Shown: piece after piece, positions 16,798 to 25,658 of the stretch | Layout: each line of letters opens with the position of its first letter | Numbering within the stretch: position 1 is the first letter of the stretch | Assembly: GCA_050331455.1 (NCBI GenBank) | Contig: JBHJGV010000040.1 | Location: 1 to 64,000 of the forward strand | DNA length: 64,000 nucleotides | Direction of reading: 5' to 3' | DNA from: CAYUYV01 sp050331455 | Lineage (GTDB): Bacteria > Pseudomonadota > Alphaproteobacteria > JAJFIK01 | Translations under genes and position numbers: made by a program | The notes under the pieces: model-generated | Told to the model about the DNA's origin: nothing | Databases searched by the model: none | Seen by the model: only the letters and a program-made list of their open reading frames with translations

Positions 16798-18942
16798 ATG
16801 ACCACATCCATGTTCAAGATGCACCGCAAGGAAATCACCTGGGGGCACGAGAAACTCGTGCTGGAGACGGGCCGCATTGCCCGCCAGGCCGCTGGCTCCG
16901 TGCTGGCCACCTATGGTGAGACCGCCGTGCTTGCCACGGTCACGGCCGAGCGCACCGCCAAACAGGGCATTGATTTCTTTCCGCTGACGGTGAATTACCA
17001 GGAAAAGACCTATGCCGCGGGCAAGATCCCCGGCGGTTATTTCAAGCGTGAAGGCCGGCCTTCGGAACGCGAGACACTGATTTCCCGCCTGATCGACCGG
17101 CCCATCCGCCCCCTTTTCGTTCCGGGCTTTCGCAACGAAACCCAGGTCGTGTGTACGGTTCTGAGCCACGATATGGAGAACGATCCCGATGTGGTGGCGA
17201 TGGTTGCCGCTTCCGCGGCCCTGACAATTTCAGGCCTGCCCTTTATGGGGCCCATCGCCGCCGCGCGTGTGGGTTACATCGAGGGAGAGTTCAAGCTCAA
17301 TCCGTTGCGTGAGGAAATGCCCACGTCCAAGTTGGACCTGGTCGTTGCCGGCACGGCCGACGCCGTCCTGATGGTGGAATCGGAGGCCCAGGAACTCTCC
17401 GAAGAAATCATGTTGGACGCGGTGGTGTTCGGCCAGGAGCAGATGCGCCCCGTGATCGACGCGATCATCGGCCTCGCCGAACAATGCGCCAAGGAACCCT
17501 GGGACATCGTCGACGAAGATCTGTCGGCGGAAAAGTCCAAGATCCTCGGCGAGATCGAAACCGATCTGCGGGCCGCCTACGCTGAACCGCAGAAAAGCGC
17601 CAGGGTCGAGAAAATCGCCGCCGTCAAGGCCGCCCTCCATGAACGCCACGGCGAGGAGAGCGGTGACCCGATGGACTCTTCCGTGATCGACAAATGCTTC
17701 AAGTCGGTCGAGAAGATGATCGTGCGCAACGCCATTCTGGATACGGAAAAGCGCATCGACGGCCGGGATCTGAGCACGGTTCGCCCCATCGAATGCGAAG
17801 TGGGCACCCTGCCCCGCACCCACGGCTCGGCCCTCTTCACCCGGGGGGAGACCCAGGCCCTCGTCGTGGCGACCCTCGGCACGGGCGATGACGAACAGTT
17901 CGTGGACGCCCTTGATGGCACCTACAAAGAAACCTTCATGCTCCACTACAATTTCCCGCCCTATTCGGTGGGCGAGGTGGGACGGATCGGTTTCACGGGC
18001 CGCCGGGAGATCGGCCACGGCAAGCTGGCCTGGCGGGCACTGAAGGCGCTCATTCCGTCAGCCGACGAATTCCCCTACACCATGCGGATCGTTTCAGAGA
18101 TCACCGAGTCCAACGGGTCCTCGTCCATGGCCACCGTATGTGGTGCATCCCTCGCCATGATGGATGCGGGCGTGCCCTTGAAGCGCCCCGTGGCCGGGAT
18201 CGCCATGGGCCTCATCAAGGAAGACGAGCGCTTTGCGGTGCTTTCGGACATTCTGGGCGATGAGGACCATCTCGGAGACATGGACTTCAAGGTCGCCGGC
18301 ACGCGGGACGGTGTCACCTCCCTGCAGATGGACATCAAAATCACCGGCATCACCCGGGAGATCATGAAGATCGCCCTGGAACAGGCCAATGGCGGACGGA
18401 TGCACATCCTCACCGAGATGGCCAAGGCGATCAGTGAGTCCCGCAGCGAACTGGGAGCCCATGCGCCGCGCATCGAGGTGATGACGGTGCCCACGGACAA
18501 GATCCGTGAGGTGATCGGTTCGGGCGGCAAGGTCATCCGGGAAATCACCGAGACCACCGGCGCCAAGATCGACATCAACGACGACGGCACCATCCGGATC
18601 GCGTCCTCCGACGGCGCCGCCATCGAGGCCGCCCGCACCTGGATCCGCTCCATCGTGGCGGAGCCGGAGGTCGGCGAGATCTATCAGGGCACGGTCGTGA
18701 AGGTCGTGGATTTCGGCGCGTTCGTGAATTTCTTCGGACCCCGGGACGGCCTCGTCCATGTCAGCCAGATGGCCAATCGCCGGGTCAATTCCCCGTCCGA
18801 ACTGGTCAAGGAAGGCGACAAGATCTGGGTCAAGCTCATGGGCTTTGACGAACGCGGCAAAGTCCGCCTGTCCATGAAGGTCGTGGACCAGGAAACGGGC
18901 AAGGAAGTCGAGGGTGAAGCCGCCGAAGCGGCCGCCGGCTGA
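16798..18942 (+). CDS. pnp: Polyribonucleotide nucleotidyltransferase (PNPase)
   Basis: Phosphorolytic 3'-5' exoribonuclease of the RNA degradosome. About 714 residues in standard order: RNase PH domain 1 (about 10-150), alpha-helical linker, and RNase PH domain 2 (about 310-545). Domain 2 contains FTRGETQALVVATLGT and DFKVAGTRDGVTSLQMDIK. The KH domain carries the GSGG loop (VIGSGGKVIREI), and the C-terminal S1 domain starts at GEIYQGTVVKVVDFGAFV. Three start codons compete (16783, 16798, 16810); 16798 has AGAAG upstream. The most conserved start would be MFKMHRK at 16810. A strong terminator follows. Confidence 0.96.
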   Translation: MTTSMFKMHRKEITWGHEKLVLETGRIARQAAGSVLATYGETAVLATVTAERTAKQGIDFFPLTVNYQEKTYAAGKIPGGYFKREGRPSERETLISRLIDRPIRPLFVPGFRNETQVVCTVLSHDMENDPDVVAMVAASAALTISGLPFMGPIAAARVGYIEGEFKLNPLREEMPTSKLDLVVAGTADAVLMVESEAQELSEEIMLDAVVFGQEQMRPVIDAIIGLAEQCAKEPWDIVDEDLSAEKSKILGEIETDLRAAYAEPQKSARVEKIAAVKAALHERHGEESGDPMDSSVIDKCFKSVEKMIVRNAILDTEKRIDGRDLSTVRPIECEVGTLPRTHGSALFTRGETQALVVATLGTGDDEQFVDALDGTYKETFMLHYNFPPYSVGEVGRIGFTGRREIGHGKLAWRALKALIPSADEFPYTMRIVSEITESNGSSSMATVCGASLAMMDAGVPLKRPVAGIAMGLIKEDERFAVLSDILGDEDHLGDMDFKVAGTRDGVTSLQMDIKITGITREIMKIALEQANGGRMHILTEMAKAISESRSELGAHAPRIEVMTVPTDKIREVIGSGGKVIREITETTGAKIDINDDGTIRIASSDGAAIEAARTWIRSIVAEPEVGEIYQGTVVKVVDFGAFVNFFGPRDGLVHVSQMANRRVNSPSELVKEGDKIWVKLMGFDERGKVRLSMKVVDQETGKEVEGEAAEAAAG

Positions 18943-18982
18943 TCCGCGTCCCCGCGCGGTTCGCTGTTTCACGCATTTGTGC

Positions 18983-19008
18983 AAAGCCCGGCCCATGCGC
19001 CGGGCTTT
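18983..19008 (+). terminator. Intrinsic terminator of pnp
   Basis: Perfect 10-bp stem AAAGCCCGGC (18983-18992) / GCCGGGCTTT (18999-19008), loop CCATGC. The flanking A and T runs belong to the stem. Confidence 0.75.
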
Positions 19009-19100
19009 CGCACGGGGAAATCGGCCCCAGGGCGGCACGGCATGCTATACTTCAGCGTCGCAATGACGGGTTGTGAGGCGAGAGAGGACCAGACCGGACC

Positions 19101-19397
19101 ATGCACGACATTAAAGACAGCGCGGCCCCCTTCGAGGCCCTGGACCGATTGCACAAGACGACGGTCATCGATCAGCATGCCGATTATCATCGGCAGTTGG
19201 TCGAGGGCCGTCTTTCGGACGACCTGTGGGCCCGTCTTGACCTGTTTTTCCGCAAGTTCCTTGCCGAGCAGGACATCGGATCCGTCTGGACGGACATGAA
19301 AGGCGGGCTGGACCCGGCCTTTGTCGATTATGTCCATGGCTGCCTTGCCGCATCCGCCACCGGGACAACGGCCTCCTCGCCGTCCTCGTCTTTTTGA
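19101..19397 (+). CDS. Hypothetical protein, 98 residues
   Basis: Not recognised. A soluble, mostly helical-looking protein rich in Asp, Leu and His, with a Ser/Thr-rich tail (ATGTTASSPSSSF) and no signal peptide or membrane segment. A GAGAGGA site lies 10-15 nt before ATG 19101. It is followed after 30 nt by the next gene on the same strand, so the two probably form a pair. Amino-acid composition and the ribosome binding site support it being real, but with no family match certainty is moderate. Confidence 0.6.
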   Translation: MHDIKDSAAPFEALDRLHKTTVIDQHADYHRQLVEGRLSDDLWARLDLFFRKFLAEQDIGSVWTDMKGGLDPAFVDYVHGCLAASATGTTASSPSSSF

Positions 19398-19427
19398 GCA
19401 CGATCCAATCTGAACGGGGCACGAGAC

Positions 19428-19997
19428 ATGGCCATCAGCACACACTGCCTGAAAATCGTCGGTCCGGCCGCAAATGAAGGCGGCAAATTGGGGGCGCCCG
19501 GCGCCTTTGTCTACGACTACGAGATCCATGTCCTGGTGACGGTCTGGACGGCGGCCCTGCTCGGCGTTGCCCGCCAGAACCGTCTGCGTATCACACCAGC
19601 TTTTAGCGCCGATGTGGCGGCCTCGGTCGCGGCCGGCGTCAACGGCTATATCGGCCGGGCTGTGAAGCTGATGAAAGCGCTTCAGACCATCCCGGGTGCC
19701 GGACAGTTGACCAGCATGGGCGTGAATTCGGTCATTACCTTCATCTACACTTACAAGTTCGGTAAAGCCTGCTGCAGGCTGATGGATGCGGGGCGGTTCA
19801 ACACGGATGACGTGGATGAGTGTGTCACCGACATCCTCGCAAAAGTGCTATCCCTGCCCACCCCTGACGAGATGGTCGATATGCTGCGCATCAAAGCGAT
19901 GCGGATCGACGAGGACGAGTTCGGCACGATGCTGGACATGGCTGCCGGCGCGCTGCGCCAACGAACAAGAGACGGGGGATCGGGCGGGGCGCGGTAA
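19428..19997 (+). CDS. Hypothetical protein, possibly DUF697/YcjF-like
   Basis: The 189-residue protein has a moderately hydrophobic centre (residues about 65-115: VKLMKALQTIPGAGQL then NSVITFIYTYKFGKACCRLMDAG). This recalls the IPGAG...YALGKA helical hairpin of DUF697-type proteins, normally linked to GTPases and stress. A helical C-terminal domain follows. No catalytic motif is visible. Start ATG 19428 lies close after the 98-residue gene. The family link is a weak pattern match from memory; the reading frame itself looks real. Confidence 0.65.
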   Translation: MAISTHCLKIVGPAANEGGKLGAPGAFVYDYEIHVLVTVWTAALLGVARQNRLRITPAFSADVAASVAAGVNGYIGRAVKLMKALQTIPGAGQLTSMGVNSVITFIYTYKFGKACCRLMDAGRFNTDDVDECVTDILAKVLSLPTPDEMVDMLRIKAMRIDEDEFGTMLDMAAGALRQRTRDGGSGGAR

Positions 19998-20250
19998 GAA
20001 GGGCATGCGATGACATTGAGGGGGTGTTCAGACGGAGACCGTCGGACCCCGGGGATACCGTATCGCCCGCAGGCGCCGCAAAGCGGGGCGGCGGCCTCCG
20101 GCTCCGCCTGACCGGTGCCGGGCGGATCCCTCCGCCATATTGCCGGACACGGCCCAAGGTGCGATATACGGCGGGTCTGAAAGCCGTGAATGCGGCATTG
20201 GCGGGTGGCGGAGCCTTTTGGGGCTCGATCCCGGAATTGAGGGAACGTTT

Positions 20251-20877
20251 ATGGTGGTTCGGCGTGCTGTGGCGGTCTTCGGTCTCTGGCTGACCTGCTT
20301 TCTTGGACCCGTGTGTGTCCTGGACGTTTCCCCGGCCGAGGCCCAACAGGCGGAGCGGACCTATAAGGGGTGGGAGCTGCGCAGCGGCTTCCTGGCCCAT
20401 GATTACGGCCTGACCACCAACAGCATTCCGGATGGCGAAGGCGATTTCAGCATCCACGGCCAGCTCCTGTTTCCCAGCCCCGGCCTGTTCCGTTATCTGG
20501 GCGCACCCCGCCCCCATCTGGGAACCAATATCGCTGTGGACGGCACCAGCCAGCTTTTCGCCGGCCTCACCTGGGACGTGCGCTTTGCCCGCGAGACGCC
20601 GGTCCTGAAAAACCTGTTCCTGATCCTCGATGGCGGGGCGGCCGTTCACAATGGCGAGAACCTGTCCCGGCCGACCAATCCCGTCGACGATGATTTTGGC
20701 GAAGCCCGCCGCTTTCTCGGCTGCCGGGCCCAGTTTCGTTTCGGCACCGGACTCGGCTACGACATCAACGAACGGGTCAGCGCCCAGATCTACACGGACC
20801 ACATCTCCACCCTGGGCCTGTGCGATCCGGATGACGGGCTCGAAAATATCGGTATGCGTTTGGGCTATAAATTCTGA
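20251..20877 (+). CDS. Outer-membrane lipid A 3-O-deacylase, PagL-like
   Basis: PagL-type enzymes remove the 3-O acyl chain of lipid A in the outer membrane. The 208-residue precursor starts at ATG 20251 (GAGGGA upstream). A signal peptide occupies about 1-32 (AEAQQAERT around cleavage) and the mature part is a beta-barrel of alternating residues ending in Phe. The C-terminal active-site signature is visible: His184 and Ser186 in YTDHISTLG, Glu198 in GLENIGMRLGYKF. No partner genes are nearby, and the 253-nt spacer upstream (19998-20250) shows no gene. Family call is good; activity is inferred from the motif. Confidence 0.82.
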   Translation: MVVRRAVAVFGLWLTCFLGPVCVLDVSPAEAQQAERTYKGWELRSGFLAHDYGLTTNSIPDGEGDFSIHGQLLFPSPGLFRYLGAPRPHLGTNIAVDGTSQLFAGLTWDVRFARETPVLKNLFLILDGGAAVHNGENLSRPTNPVDDDFGEARRFLGCRAQFRFGTGLGYDINERVSAQIYTDHISTLGLCDPDDGLENIGMRLGYKF

Positions 20878-21384
20878 TCCGAACCAGGATGATTTCCCAT
20901 CGCAACCAAGGTAAGAAGAGCGTCAATCATCGCTTGCGGTGCTTGCGCCCCAATCCATCTCCCGGCCCAGGCGCACAAGGGGATGGTTGGGTCAATAAAA
21001 GTCTCAAGCCGGGTCTCGAACAGATCATTCTGGCTTCGATCCGGCGACGGTCTGGGCTTCATCGGCGTCCCTCGAAAGCGCGCGACTCACGCCCAAAAGC
21101 GAATCACACTTTGCAAGCTTTCGCAGCCAAAACACCTAAAATCCGGCAATCCAAAATCACCGCGCACACCCAAAAACACAGATCATTCAAACAGATGGAG
21201 GTCTTTAACGGACGACGACATAGGGTCCGGACCCATTACCTTCGCCTAGCTATGCACCAAGCGAATGGTGAGAAATCGCCGACAACGGACTCTCGCTGCC
21301 CCTCATGCCGCCGTTGACGCTCGCGGATAAATAGAACTCGGGATGACTTTCTATTTGAGCGGCATCCGTCAGGCCGATCACGCT
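20878..21384. other. Gene-poor spacer
   Basis: I see no gene with credible coding character here. Open frames in either strand match nothing known and overlap each other. Composition is less GC-rich than the neighbours. It leads into the IS256 remnant, so it may be decayed or insertion-associated DNA. Confidence 0.5.
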
Positions 21385-21449
21385 CAGGGACGCTACCTGG
21401 CTTTGGGGTTACACTGAAATCAGACGGCAGGAGAGAGGTAGCGTCCCTG
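21385..21449. repeat. 14-bp perfect inverted repeat at the end of an IS256-family remnant
   Basis: CAGGGACGCTACCT (21385-21398) and its exact reverse complement (21436-21449) flank a 37-nt loop. It lies 90 nt upstream of the transposase start. It may be, or contain, the left terminal region of the element, or be an independent hairpin. Confidence 0.6.
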
Positions 21450-21539
21450 GGCGTGGTGTAGGAGGGCCTGGAGACGGTCATCGCGTTCGAATCCTGCGAG
21501 GTTGCGGTTGCGACACAGCAACTGAGAGGACCTTGCGCG

Positions 21540-21960
21540 ATGACCGACGACAGACTGGCCTTATTCGACCTCATTGACCAGCGCGCCGATGACGATTTGG
21601 TGCGTGATATGCTGGCCTTTGCCGCCGCACGACTGATGGAATACGAGGTGGAGACGTCGACCGGCGCGGCCAAGGGCGCGCGCAGTCCGGCTCGGACTGC
21701 CCAGCGCGGGCGGCTACCGGGACCGGGTGTGGGAGACACGGGCGGGCCGCATTGACCTCGCGATCCCCAAGCTGCGCAAGGGCTCCTACTTCCCGAGCTT
21801 TCTGGAACCGCGCAGGACGGCTGAAAAGGCGCTGACGGCGGTGATCCAGGAGGCCTATGTCCACGGCATCAGGGCGCGCGCCGTCGATGATCTGGTGAAG
21901 GCCATGGGCGGCGGCGGGGTCTCCAGGAGCCAGGTCTCGCGGCTTTGCGAGGGTGAGCCA
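21540..21960 (+). pseudogene. IS256-family (mutator-type) transposase, truncated and frameshifted
   Basis: The N-terminal third of a Transposase_mut protein. Frame one (from ATG 21540) reads MTDDRLALFDLIDQRADDDL and so on for about 55 codons. After a frameshift near 21705 the matching frame continues with GYRDRVWETRAGRIDLAIPKLRKG. It runs through EPRRTAEKALTAVIQEAYVHG and DDLVKAMGGGGVSRSQVSRLCE, and homology stops near 21960. The DDE catalytic residues, which lie further on, are absent, so it cannot transpose alone. The right end of the element is missing. The break lies about 135 bp from the infB terminator. Confidence 0.85.
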
Positions 21961-22095
21961 TCGCGTCGCCATGCGTTCGAGTTCAAACCCTTGCGTCTTC
22001 AGCAAGACAGGCGCGTGGCGGATCTCGTGTTCTCCGGCTTTCAAAACGCCGGCGCCAAATCGGTCGCCAATTTCAATGCCACGCCTTTGGCCCAC

Positions 22096-22127
22096 GAAAA
22101 AGCGCGCGAGGACGGGCCCCGCGCGCT
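22096..22127 (-). terminator. Intrinsic terminator of the infB operon
   Basis: On the minus strand, an 8-bp stem AGCGCGCG/CGCGCGCT (22127-22120 with 22108-22101), an 11-nt loop and then TTTTTCG. It lies about 40 nt past the infB stop. Confidence 0.75.
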
Positions 22128-22168
22128 CGAAAGACAATCTGGTCCGTACGAGGACTTTTTATTCGGCT

Positions 22169-25093
22169 TTACAAAGTCCGCTGGATTTCCTCGACTTCGA
22201 AACATTCAATGACGTCACCAGCCTGGAGATCCTGATAGTTCTCGAAAGCCATGCCACATTCCTGACCGCCATGGACTTCTTTCACTTCGTCCTTGAAGCG
22301 CTTCAGAGTCGACAGCGTGCCTTCGTGGATCACCACATTGTCCCGGATGAGGCGCACCTTCGCGCCGCGTTTGACGGCGCCTTCGGTGACACGACAACCC
22401 GCGACCTTGCCGACCTTGGAGATGTTGAACACTTCCAGGATTTCCGCATTGCCGAGGAAATGCTCCCGCAGCGTGGGATCGAGCAGGCCGGACATGGCCG
22501 CCTTCACGTCATCGACGAGATCGTAAATGACAGAGTAATAGCGGATCTCGACGCCGTCCTGCTGGGCCAGGTCCCGGGCCTGATTGTTTGCGCGCACATT
22601 GAACGCGATGATCGGCGCGTTCGAGGCGGCGGCGAGGATCACGTCGCTTTCGGTGATCCCGCCCACGGCCGTATGGATGGGCCGGCTGGCGACTTCGTCG
22701 GTACCCAGCTGATTGAGCGCACCGATGATCGCCTCGACCGATCCTTGCACATCGCCTTTGATGACGAGCGGAAACTCTTTTTTGTCGGCTTCCTTGAGCT
22801 GGGCCAGCATCTGTTCCAGCGACCCACGGCCGCCCGCCCCGCCCACGCGGTTTTCCCGGCGCTTGCGCTGGCGATAATCGGAGATTTCCCGGGCGCGTGC
22901 CTCGTTCTCCACCACGGCGAAGATGTCTCCGGCCTCCGGCGTGCCGTCGAAACCCAGAATTTCCACGGGAACGGACGGCCCTGCGCTTTCCACCTGGGCG
23001 CTTTTGTCGTTCAGCAGTGCACGGACCCGGCCCCATTCGGCGCCGGCCACGAAGATATCACCGACCTTCAGCGTACCCCGTTGGATCAGCACGGTTCCGA
23101 CGGGGCCGCGACCGCGGTCGAGCTTCGCTTCGATCACGATGCCCTCGGCGGCCCGGTTCGGGTTGGCCTTCAGTTCCATGATTTCCGACTGCAGAAGGAT
23201 ACCGTCCTGCAGCTTGTCGAGATTCATTTTTTTCAGGGCCGAAACTTCGATGTCCTGAACATCGCCGCCGAGGGCTTCCACGACGATGTCGTGCTGAAGC
23301 AGTTCCTGGCGCACCCGGTCCGGATTGGCGTCGGGCTTGTCGATCTTGTTGATGGCCACGATGATCGGCACTTCGGCGGCCTTGGCATGATTGATGGCTT
23401 CCACCGTTTGGGGCATCACGCCGTCATCGGCCGAGACCACCAGGATGACGATATCGGTCGCCTTCGCGCCGCGCGCCCGCATCTGGGTGAAGGCGGCATG
23501 GCCCGGCGTATCGAGGAACGAGATCTTCTGCCCGTCGGCCAGTTGGACCTGATATGCGCCGATATGCTGAGTGATCCCTCCGGCTTCGCCGGATACGACA
23601 TCGGTCTGGCGCAGGGCGTCGAGCAGCGAGGTCTTGCCGTGGTCCACATGGCCCATGATGGTGACCACGGGCGCCCGGGACTCCTGGTCCTCTTCGACAT
23701 CCGCCTCCCCAATAATGCCTTCTTCCACGTCGGCCTCGGAGACCCGTTTGACCGTATGGCCGTATTCCTCGGCAATGAGTTGGGCGGTGTCGGTGTCGAT
23801 GACGTCGTTGATCTTCGCCATCACCCCCTGTTTCATCAGGTTCTTGATGATGTCGACGGCGCGGGTGGCCATGCGGTTGGCCAGTTCCTGGACCGTGATC
23901 ATCTCGGGGATGACGACTTCCCGCACGACCCGCTGCTGTTGCTGCTGGGCCGCGAGTTGACGGCGCCGCTCGCGTTCGCGGGCCCGCTTCACGGATGCCA
24001 GCGAGCGCACGCGTTCCTGACCGTCCTCATCCAGAGCCTGGGTAATGGTCAGCTTGCCGGTCCGGCGACGCTGTTCGCCTTTGCGGGCCGCGGCAGGCTT
24101 GGCCGGATCGCTGGTGCTGGGCCGGACCCCGGGGCGGCGGGCGCGATCGCCCTCGTCCCCGTCGGCGGCTTTGTCACCGCTCGGACGGCCCGTATCCATG
24201 GTCCGGCCCGGCGTCTTTTCGGAACGGTCCGCAGACGGCGCTTCCTGTGTCGAACGGCGGGCTTTCGCAGCCTGTTCGGCGGCCTCCGCCTTGCGTTTGA
24301 CCTCTTCTTCGGCTTCGCGGCGAACTTTTTCTTCCGCTTCGCGCTTGGCCTGTTCGGCTCGCTCGACGGCGAGACGCGCCTCTTCCTCGGCGCGGCGCTT
24401 GGCCTCTTCCTCGGCCCGCTTGCGGTCCTCGACCTCACGGACGCGGGCACTGCTCAGCGCGGCGGCGCGCTTGCGCTTTTCCTCTTCCGTCAGGGTCTTG
24501 AGGACGACACCCTTGCCGCTGCGCCGTGGTTTTTGATCCGTACCCGACCGTCCGCCACCGGCGGCCGGACGAGCCGCGGTCTTGCCCGTGGCCGGTGCGG
24601 CGGCGGCCTTCCTGGCCTGCGGTGCCTTGGCTTCAGCAGGCGCTGACGCTTTGGGGGCGCTTTCGGCCGCAGGCGCAGCATCGGTGGGCGCGGCCCCGTT
24701 GGCCTTCGCAGCCGGAGCGTCTGCTTCGGGTGCCTTGGCCTCGGCGACGGGCTTTGCCTCTTTAGAGGCCGGCGCGGGCTCAGCCGCGGCCGGCGCTTCG
24801 ACTTTGGCCTCAGGCTCAGGCTTTGCGACGGGTTCCGGCGCCGGCGTCGGGGACGGCGGTGCGGCTGTCGCAGTGGGCTCGGGCGCTGGCGCAGCGGCCG
24901 GGGCCGGCTTGGGCGCGGCGTTGGGTGCCTCGGCAACGGCTTCGCGGGCCGGAGTGTCCTTGGGAGTGATGACGCGCTTGCGCTTCTTCTCGACAACCAC
25001 CGCCTTGGTTCGGCTGTGGGACAGGCTTTGCCGGACCGTGCTCGATCCCGAGGAACCCTTGAGGCTGATTTGTTTGCGACCTGATGTCGTCAA
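22169..25093 (-). CDS. infB: Translation initiation factor IF-2
   Basis: GTPase that places initiator tRNA on the ribosome. About 974 residues. The N-terminus MTTSGRKQISLKG is the alphaproteobacterial type, followed by the basic VVVEKKRKRV. A roughly 100-residue Ala/Pro/Glu low-complexity region and a charged coiled segment with EEEAKRRAEEEARLA repeats follow. The IF2_N motif precedes the GTPase domain (GHVDHGK near 479-485, DTPGHAAF, NKIDKPDA), and domains C1/C2 follow. No ATG or GTG fits, and TTG 25093 gives the family-typical start. A 565-nt spacer separates it from ylxR. Its own terminator follows. Confidence 0.95.
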   Translation of the reverse strand: MTTSGRKQISLKGSSGSSTVRQSLSHSRTKAVVVEKKRKRVITPKDTPAREAVAEAPNAAPKPAPAAAPAPEPTATAAPPSPTPAPEPVAKPEPEAKVEAPAAAEPAPASKEAKPVAEAKAPEADAPAAKANGAAPTDAAPAAESAPKASAPAEAKAPQARKAAAAPATGKTAARPAAGGGRSGTDQKPRRSGKGVVLKTLTEEEKRKRAAALSSARVREVEDRKRAEEEAKRRAEEEARLAVERAEQAKREAEEKVRREAEEEVKRKAEAAEQAAKARRSTQEAPSADRSEKTPGRTMDTGRPSGDKAADGDEGDRARRPGVRPSTSDPAKPAAARKGEQRRRTGKLTITQALDEDGQERVRSLASVKRARERERRRQLAAQQQQQRVVREVVIPEMITVQELANRMATRAVDIIKNLMKQGVMAKINDVIDTDTAQLIAEEYGHTVKRVSEADVEEGIIGEADVEEDQESRAPVVTIMGHVDHGKTSLLDALRQTDVVSGEAGGITQHIGAYQVQLADGQKISFLDTPGHAAFTQMRARGAKATDIVILVVSADDGVMPQTVEAINHAKAAEVPIIVAINKIDKPDANPDRVRQELLQHDIVVEALGGDVQDIEVSALKKMNLDKLQDGILLQSEIMELKANPNRAAEGIVIEAKLDRGRGPVGTVLIQRGTLKVGDIFVAGAEWGRVRALLNDKSAQVESAGPSVPVEILGFDGTPEAGDIFAVVENEARAREISDYRQRKRRENRVGGAGGRGSLEQMLAQLKEADKKEFPLVIKGDVQGSVEAIIGALNQLGTDEVASRPIHTAVGGITESDVILAAASNAPIIAFNVRANNQARDLAQQDGVEIRYYSVIYDLVDDVKAAMSGLLDPTLREHFLGNAEILEVFNISKVGKVAGCRVTEGAVKRGAKVRLIRDNVVIHEGTLSTLKRFKDEVKEVHGGQECGMAFENYQDLQAGDVIECFEVEEIQRTL

Positions 25094-25658
25094 TGTGCTC
25101 TCGTCCGTTTTTTGAACACTGAAGATCCGTGGGGACGGACCTGTGCATCCTCTCCGCCGCCGGCCGACTTCGCCGGTTTTCGATCCTGTGGCGCCGTGCG
25201 GCCCTCCTGGTGGGAAGATGCCATTCCGGTCGTTTGGGCGTCGTCTCGAAATCCCCGGGCCATGCCCCTTTGGCCTGAGCCTCAAAGCATTGATCCGACC
25301 GGAACGGGGCCGGCATCGTGCCTAGGGCGGCGCCTCCGTCGTGATGGCACCGGGCTAGCCGCTCCCGTCCGTCGGGAAGCCTCAAAGGCTATACACCCCG
25401 CCGGTTCGCCCTGTCCTGTCAAACCAGGCCAAGCCGTCGCCAGGGCAATCCAAAAGATACGGCTGGGTAGAGCCGCAGAGCCACGTGTCAGACCGCGGTC
25501 TGGCAAAGCCAAAAAGATCCCGTCGTGAACGTGAATTAGGCCCAAGGAAACCGATACGCAGGTCGCCAGAGCGTTGTCTTACCGCGATCCGCTTCGGAAT
25601 GCCAGCCGAACCATAGCCTTTCGAACGAAGTTCGCGCGCCAAACCTTTTCCCAGTCCC
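25094..25658. other. 565-nt spacer between ylxR and infB, no gene seen
   Basis: Normally ylxR and infB are nearly contiguous. Here no open frame looks coding. The strip holds a perfect 14-bp palindrome CAGACCGCGGTCTG (25489-25502) and is less GC-biased in codon pattern than its neighbours. It may contain an infB promoter/leader or decayed sequence. Confidence 0.5.

Noticed and set aside
21485..21500. GTTCGAATCC-type stretch resembling a tRNA T-loop
   Set aside because: No acceptor or anticodon stems around it; it belongs to the conserved leader of IS256-type transposases.
21953..24646. An 897-codon plus-strand frame opposite infB
   Set aside because: Shadow of infB codons; His/Asp/Leu-rich composition without any known domain.
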